NCBI GenBank assembly: GCA_021154065.1
Contig: JAJKJG010000110.1
Coordinates: 1-9,142, forward strand
Direction of reading: 5' to 3'
From: Methylobacterium sp.
GTDB taxonomy: Bacteria; Pseudomonadota; Alphaproteobacteria; Rhizobiales; Beijerinckiaceae
DNA length: 9,142 bases
The stretch's first letter is position 1. Each line of letters begins with the position of its first letter. Under the pieces are notes generated by a model that saw only the letters and a program-made list of their open reading frames with translations, had not been told where the DNA came from and did not search any database. This document shows positions 6,679-9,142 of the stretch, piece after piece. A program made the position numbers and the translations under genes.

Positions 6679-7146
6679 CTATTGCGGCCGCGTCGTGCCG
6701 GGGCCAGGCGCCTGCGGACGCCCGGGCCCGGGAGCCGCCAGCGGCGCGCGCGGCGCCGCGGCGCCGCTCTCCGCGGACGGGCCGGTCTGGGGCGTGCACA
6801 CGACCTTCTCCTCGAGCACGTAGCAGACGCTGACGTCGCCGGTGCGGAAGTTCGCCCGGAAGACGCCGGCCTCGCGCTCGTGCTTCGATGCGATGAGCCC
6901 GTACTCGCCCGCCGGCTGGGGACCGGCGCCCTCGCCGGCGCCAAAGCAGAGCGTCACCCCGACCGTGCCCTCCTGCAGGCCGTACTGGCACGAGATCACC
7001 TCGCCCGTGACCTTGTCGATCCGGTAGACGCGGTTGAGGTCGGTCTGGGGCGCCGGGACGAAGTCGTAGGCGGCGGCCTTGGCGTGCCCGGCGCAAAGGC
7101 CGGCCGCGAGGAGCGCCGCGGCGGCGGCCCGTCCCGACTGTTGCAT
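6679..7146 (-). CDS. Secreted cysteine-containing hypothetical protein
   Basis: A 155-aa protein I cannot place in a named family. It starts at ATG 7146-7144 with a very good GGAGG Shine-Dalgarno 5 nt away. A Sec signal peptide covers about 1-24 (hydrophobic Ala/Leu core, ending AKA). The mature part has four cysteines (C53, C67, C108, C117), enough for two disulfides, and a Pro/Gly/Ala-rich disordered tail from about 122. The folded part seems internally duplicated: residues 40-67 (YRIDKVTGEVISC, later a second Cys) resemble 95-117 (FRANFRTGDVSVC, later a second Cys). Both copies follow R-x-x-x-x-TG-(E/D)-V-x-x-C. The gene is divergent from the HAD phosphatase gene and 74 bp upstream of rpiA. 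It is probably a conserved envelope or secreted protein of this order; role unknown. Confidence 0.75.
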   Translation of the reverse strand: MQQSGRAAAAALLAAGLCAGHAKAAAYDFVPAPQTDLNRVYRIDKVTGEVISCQYGLQEGTVGVTLCFGAGEGAGPQPAGEYGLIASKHEREAGVFRANFRTGDVSVCYVLEEKVVCTPQTGPSAESGAAAPRAPLAAPGPGRPQAPGPGTTRPQ

Positions 7147-7237
7147 GAAAGCCTCCAGCCTCGATTAACCGAATCAGGGGGAGGATAGCACCGGGCCCCG
7201 CCTTGATCCCGTCCACGCCGCTGCCTAGCGAGACCGA

Positions 7238-7921
7238 ATGACCACCGCTCCGATCGCCGTCTTCGACCTCGACGGCACGCTCGCCGACACGGCCCACGAC
7301 CTCGTCGCGACGCTGAACGTGATCCTCGGCCAGGAGGGCGTGGCGCCGCTGCCGATCGAGGCGGCGCGCGACATGATCTCGGCCGGCGGGCGCGGCCTGC
7401 TCGAGCGCGGGTTCGAGGTCGCAAGGCGCGAGCCGACGCCGGCGCTGATCGAGGAGCTCTACCGGCGCTTCATCGCCCATTACTTCGACAATCTGTGCGT
7501 CGAGACGCGCCTCTACCCGGGCGCTCTCGATGCCCTCGACCGGCTCGAGCGTGACGGCTTCAGGCTCGCGATCTGCACCAACAAGATGGAGGCGCATTCG
7601 GTCAAGCTGCTTCGCGCCCTTGGGGTCGCCGAGCGCTTCGCGACGATCTGCGGCCGCGACACCTTCCCCTGGTTCAAGCCCGACGCGCGCCACCTGACGA
7701 TGACGATCGCGCGCGCCGGCGGCGATCCGCGCCGGGCGGTGATGGTCGGCGACAGCTATTCGGACGTCGCCGCCGCGAAGGCCGCCGGCATCCCGGTCAT
7801 CTGCGTCAGCTTCGGCTACCCGGACCGGCCGATCCGCGAGCACGGGCCGGACCGCGTCATCGACCATTTCGACGCGCTGTTTGCGGCCGTGCAGGAACTG
7901 CTGGCCGTCGAGGTGTGCTGA
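7238..7921 (+). CDS. gph: HAD-superfamily phosphatase, phosphoglycolate phosphatase-like
   Basis: A 227-aa cytoplasmic HAD hydrolase (subfamily I, with the small helical cap inserted after motif I). Motif I is FDLDGTLADT, with nucleophile D10 and acid/base D12. Motif II is CTNK with T114. Motif III is K148 in FKPDA. Motif IV is GDSYSD, with D172 and D176 for Mg2+. The size and the motif II/IV spelling fit Gph, which removes phosphate from 2-phosphoglycolate formed by DNA-end repair or by RuBisCO oxygenation. Substrate cannot be fixed from sequence; other small phosphates are possible. The ATG at 7238 has only a weak SD-like GCGAG (6 nt away). The gene is divergent from the secreted Cys-protein gene across 91 bp and convergent with the DUF6894 genes. 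The adjacency to rpiA makes a sugar-phosphate role plausible. Confidence 0.92.
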   Translation: MTTAPIAVFDLDGTLADTAHDLVATLNVILGQEGVAPLPIEAARDMISAGGRGLLERGFEVARREPTPALIEELYRRFIAHYFDNLCVETRLYPGALDALDRLERDGFRLAICTNKMEAHSVKLLRALGVAERFATICGRDTFPWFKPDARHLTMTIARAGGDPRRAVMVGDSYSDVAAAKAAGIPVICVSFGYPDRPIREHGPDRVIDHFDALFAAVQELLAVEVC

Positions 7922-7945
7922 GGAGACGGGCTTGCCGGCCCTCTG

Positions 7946-8059
7946 CCGATATTCGCTACAGGATGCACACAACTGCGTGCGTGCGCACCTCCCCTCTCCC
8001 CTTGTGGGGGAGGAGGAATGCCGCCGGACAGATGTGTGCATGCCGTAGCCGATATTCGG
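7946..8059. repeat. Long imperfect inverted repeat (REP/MITE-like) between convergent genes
   Basis: Two arms of about 50-55 nt, centred near 8002, mirror each other with mismatches and short gaps. The outer CCGATATTCG (7946-7955) faces CCGATATTCGG (8049-8059). GGATGCACACA (7961-7971) faces TGTGTGCATGCC (8033-8044). The core, CCTCCCCTCTCCCC (7988-8001), faces GGGGGAGGAGG (8006-8016) around a four-base TTGT loop. The C-rich/G-rich core resembles palindromic units widespread in intergenic DNA of Hyphomicrobiales. Located between the converging gph-like and DUF6894 genes, it could act as a bidirectional terminator or mRNA 3'-end stabiliser. No target-site duplication or transposase was seen. Confidence 0.7.
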
Positions 8060-8100
8060 GAGCGGGATTGCCTGAATGCCTCGCAACGCAGTCGGTGAAA

Positions 8101-8121
8101 CTGGCCCGGCCGGTGAGCCAG
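8101..8121 (-). terminator. Weak terminator-like hairpin after the DUF6894 pair
   Basis: CTGGC (8101-8105) pairs with GCCAG (8117-8121) around a GC-rich loop. On the minus strand it starts 13 nt past the stop of the downstream DUF6894 gene and is followed by TTTC. The stem is short and the T-run poor, so this is only a possibility. Confidence 0.22.
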
Positions 8122-8133
8122 GCTTCTCGGCGG

Positions 8134-8361
8134 CTACGGCCGAGTCACGGAAAACCTGAGCGAGCAAACCCGGTTACCTGCAGCATCGCTGACATCCAGT
8201 CGCCAATCGCCGCCTTCGGACATCTTGCCGTTCACGTCTCTTAGGATCTCGCCCGCTAACGTCACCGCCTCGCCGCAGGCGGCGCTGGCGTCGGCGAACT
8301 CGACGCCTTCGGCGTCCGGGAAGCCCTTGCCGTCACGGACGTTGAAGAAGAAGCGAGGCAT
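8134..8361 (-). CDS. DUF6894-family mini-protein, downstream copy
   Basis: A 75-aa protein opening MPRFFFNVRDG, followed by D-x-EG (16-19) and an Ala/Glu helix (27-40). The later DWRLDVSDAAGNRVCSL segment matches the DUF6894 pattern of a small alpha/beta protein: first strand, acidic turn, helix, then a final beta hairpin with W, D and AGN. Function is not known. There is no signal peptide, so it is cytoplasmic. The ATG (8361-8359) has no good Shine-Dalgarno. Instead a small stem (CGCGC/GCGCG around ATTGA) abuts the start codon. It is 73 bp downstream of its paralogue; about 34 of 75 aligned residues are identical, with no gaps, which points to an old tandem duplication. Confidence 0.78.
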   Translation of the reverse strand: MPRFFFNVRDGKGFPDAEGVEFADASAACGEAVTLAGEILRDVNGKMSEGGDWRLDVSDAAGNRVCSLRFSVTRP

Positions 8362-8434
8362 CGCGCGTCAATGCGCGAGTTGCCAAGGCGTTGCAATTAC
8401 ATGGGTAAGCCCGGCGAGCGGCATAGGCAGCGGC

Positions 8435-8662
8435 CTAAGAGCGGTCAGCCGAAAAGGTGAGAGCGCATACTTTATTGCCGGCTTCGTCCTCGACCCGGAC
8501 TTGCCATTCGCCGTTGCCCCAGAACTCGCCGCCCAGGTCTTTCAGCATCTCGCCTGAGACGACGATGGCTTCGGCGCGGGCCGCGTCGGGGTTCGCTAAC
8601 ACCGTGCCTTCGGTGTCAGGGTACTCGTTGCCATCGATGATATGGAAGAAATAACGAGGCAT
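8435..8662 (-). CDS. DUF6894-family mini-protein, upstream copy
   Basis: A 75-aa protein opening MPRYFFHIIDG, the typical DUF6894 start, followed by PDTEG (15-19), a helix AARAEAIVVSGEML (27-40), then GNGEWQVRVEDEAGNKVCALTF. It is gaplessly alignable with the downstream copy. The ATG (8662-8660) has GGAG 8 nt upstream, a better ribosome site than that of its neighbour, so this copy is likely the better translated one. Cytoplasmic, unknown role; such mini-genes occur in many copies in Methylobacterium- and Bradyrhizobium-like genomes. No promoter could be picked with confidence in the bases upstream. Confidence 0.82.
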   Translation of the reverse strand: MPRYFFHIIDGNEYPDTEGTVLANPDAARAEAIVVSGEMLKDLGGEFWGNGEWQVRVEDEAGNKVCALTFSADRS

Positions 8663-8878
8663 TTGCGGCGCTCCGTCAGGCGGGAGCGCGCGTTGCTCTC
8701 AGTCTCCGGCGCCCAGGGCGTCTGCCGGCGATGCGGGTCTGATGCCCTGACCGGCGCGAAGTTTGCATTCACATAGGCTACGAAACCGCACCACCTCACC
8801 ATCACCTTTTGTTTTGGAAGGGAACGCGTTCTTCGTTACGCCAGCCGGAAAAAAGGTTATGATCTCCGAAAACAGTCC
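8663..8878. other. Gene-free stretch upstream of the DUF6894 pair and the rightmost promoter
   Basis: I see no convincing gene here on either strand; open frames exist but have no SD or recognisable protein. The left half (to about 8760) is GC-rich. From about 8762 to 8878 the sequence is distinctly richer in A and T, with short A- and T-runs (for example 8808-8817 and 8849-8854), as expected for divergent promoters. It should hold the promoter of the DUF6894 genes on the minus strand. Confidence 0.45.
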
Positions 8879-8907
8879 TTGACACGTTCGGAACTCCGTC
8901 CTATGTC
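8848..8907 (+). promoter_or_regulatory. Strong plus-strand promoter with A/T-rich upstream tract
   Basis: A perfect TTGACA -35 box at 8879-8884 is followed by a 17-bp spacer and TATGTC at 8902-8907, a weak -10 with the first three bases matching. The 30 bases before the -35 include GGAAAAAAGGTTATGATC and CCGAAAACAG, like an UP element. Initiation would be near 8914. The direction is away from the DUF6894 genes, into the segment that leaves the window. Confidence 0.55.
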
Positions 8908-8913
8908 TCGCCC

Positions 8914-9142
8914 GTCCCGCCCGGCAGAGGGGCGCGCTCATGAGGCGTCGTGACGTGGGGCGGCATCGGCAAGGAAAAGCTTCGGCTTCGCGAGAGGCCG
9001 GGACCGATCCGAGCCGGCGGTCCGGGCGCGCCTTACCGCGGGCCCGGGTTGACGCGGCGCTCGAGCCCGCCTTCGCAGGGCGGGGTCTCGAGGGTTTCCC
9101 GCCTCCCGGTCCCTGGCGCGACAATCGGCGCGCCACCCGGCA
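8914..9142 (+). other. GC-rich hairpin-forming leader or RNA downstream of the promoter, identity unknown
   Basis: Transcript segment predicted from the TTGACA promoter, running off the window. It can form at least three hairpins: AAGC-TTCG-GCTT (8977-8988); a ten-position stem with one G-G mismatch, 8997-9006 with 9018-9027; and CTCGA/CCCGCC paired with GGCGGG/TCGAG (9060-9092). An ATG at 8940 with GAGGGG 7 nt upstream opens a frame with no stop to the window end. However, its product is Arg/Pro/Gly-rich, uses rare codons (TTA, AAA, GGA) and matches nothing I know. A GTG at 8950 in another frame is also open. So it could be a structured 5' leader of a gene beyond 9142, a small RNA, or a true N-terminus. 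Confidence 0.3.

Noticed and set aside
6632..8167. A 511-codon minus-strand open frame across the gph-like gene and the inverted repeat
   Set aside because: It is antisense to a gene with full HAD motifs, crosses the repeat, has no SD and reads as a high-GC shadow.
8699..9136. A 145-codon minus-strand frame at the right end
   Set aside because: It runs through a clear plus-strand promoter, has no SD and no recognisable domain, and its composition changes abruptly along its length.
1..9142. CRISPR arrays, tRNA or rRNA genes, insertion sequences, att sites
   Set aside because: None was seen: no regularly spaced repeats, no tRNA cloverleaf-like segment, no transposase or integrase motif and no terminal inverted repeats beyond the element at 7946-8059.

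Overview
The window looks like chromosome from a GC-rich (roughly 70%) alphaproteobacterium, most likely of the Hyphomicrobiales (the Methylobacterium, Microvirga, Bradyrhizobium or Bosea kind). The evidence is base composition, the gene set (a gph-like HAD phosphatase, rpiA, a DUF2059 protein, glutathione reductase) and the DUF6894 mini-proteins, which are common in those genera. No 16S or tRNA gene is present, so the assignment is an inference.

Left end (1-1575, all minus strand): the first 161 codons of an iron-dependent alcohol dehydrogenase, cut by the window edge. Upstream of it is a tight two-gene cassette: a 102-aa RelE/ParE-like protein whose stop codon directly abuts the ATG of a 210-aa protein resembling the Shedu (DUF4263) PD-(D/E)xK nuclease family. 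The cassette has its own good sigma-70-type promoter, with the -35 box sitting on the stop codon of gor. No antitoxin gene is visible. This pair is the best candidate here for an undescribed, possibly defensive, system.

Middle (1560-5306): gor (glutathione reductase, minus) is translationally coupled by an ATGA overlap to an upstream O-antigen-ligase-like membrane protein. Divergent from these lies an orphan periplasmic TctC/Bug-type solute-binding protein (plus).

Right-centre (5346-7921): a minus-strand run of a secreted Cys-containing protein, rpiA (pentose phosphate pathway) and a secreted DUF2059 protein, with a phosphoglycolate-phosphatase-like HAD enzyme divergent from it on the plus strand. 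This is ordinary housekeeping content.

Right end (7922-9142): a roughly 114-bp imperfect inverted repeat (REP/MITE-like) between convergent genes, then two tandem paralogous DUF6894 mini-genes (minus). After these comes a non-coding stretch holding a plus-strand TTGACA promoter with an A/T-rich upstream tract, which leads into a GC-rich, hairpin-forming segment running off the window. That segment is either a structured leader or RNA, or the start of a gene I cannot identify.
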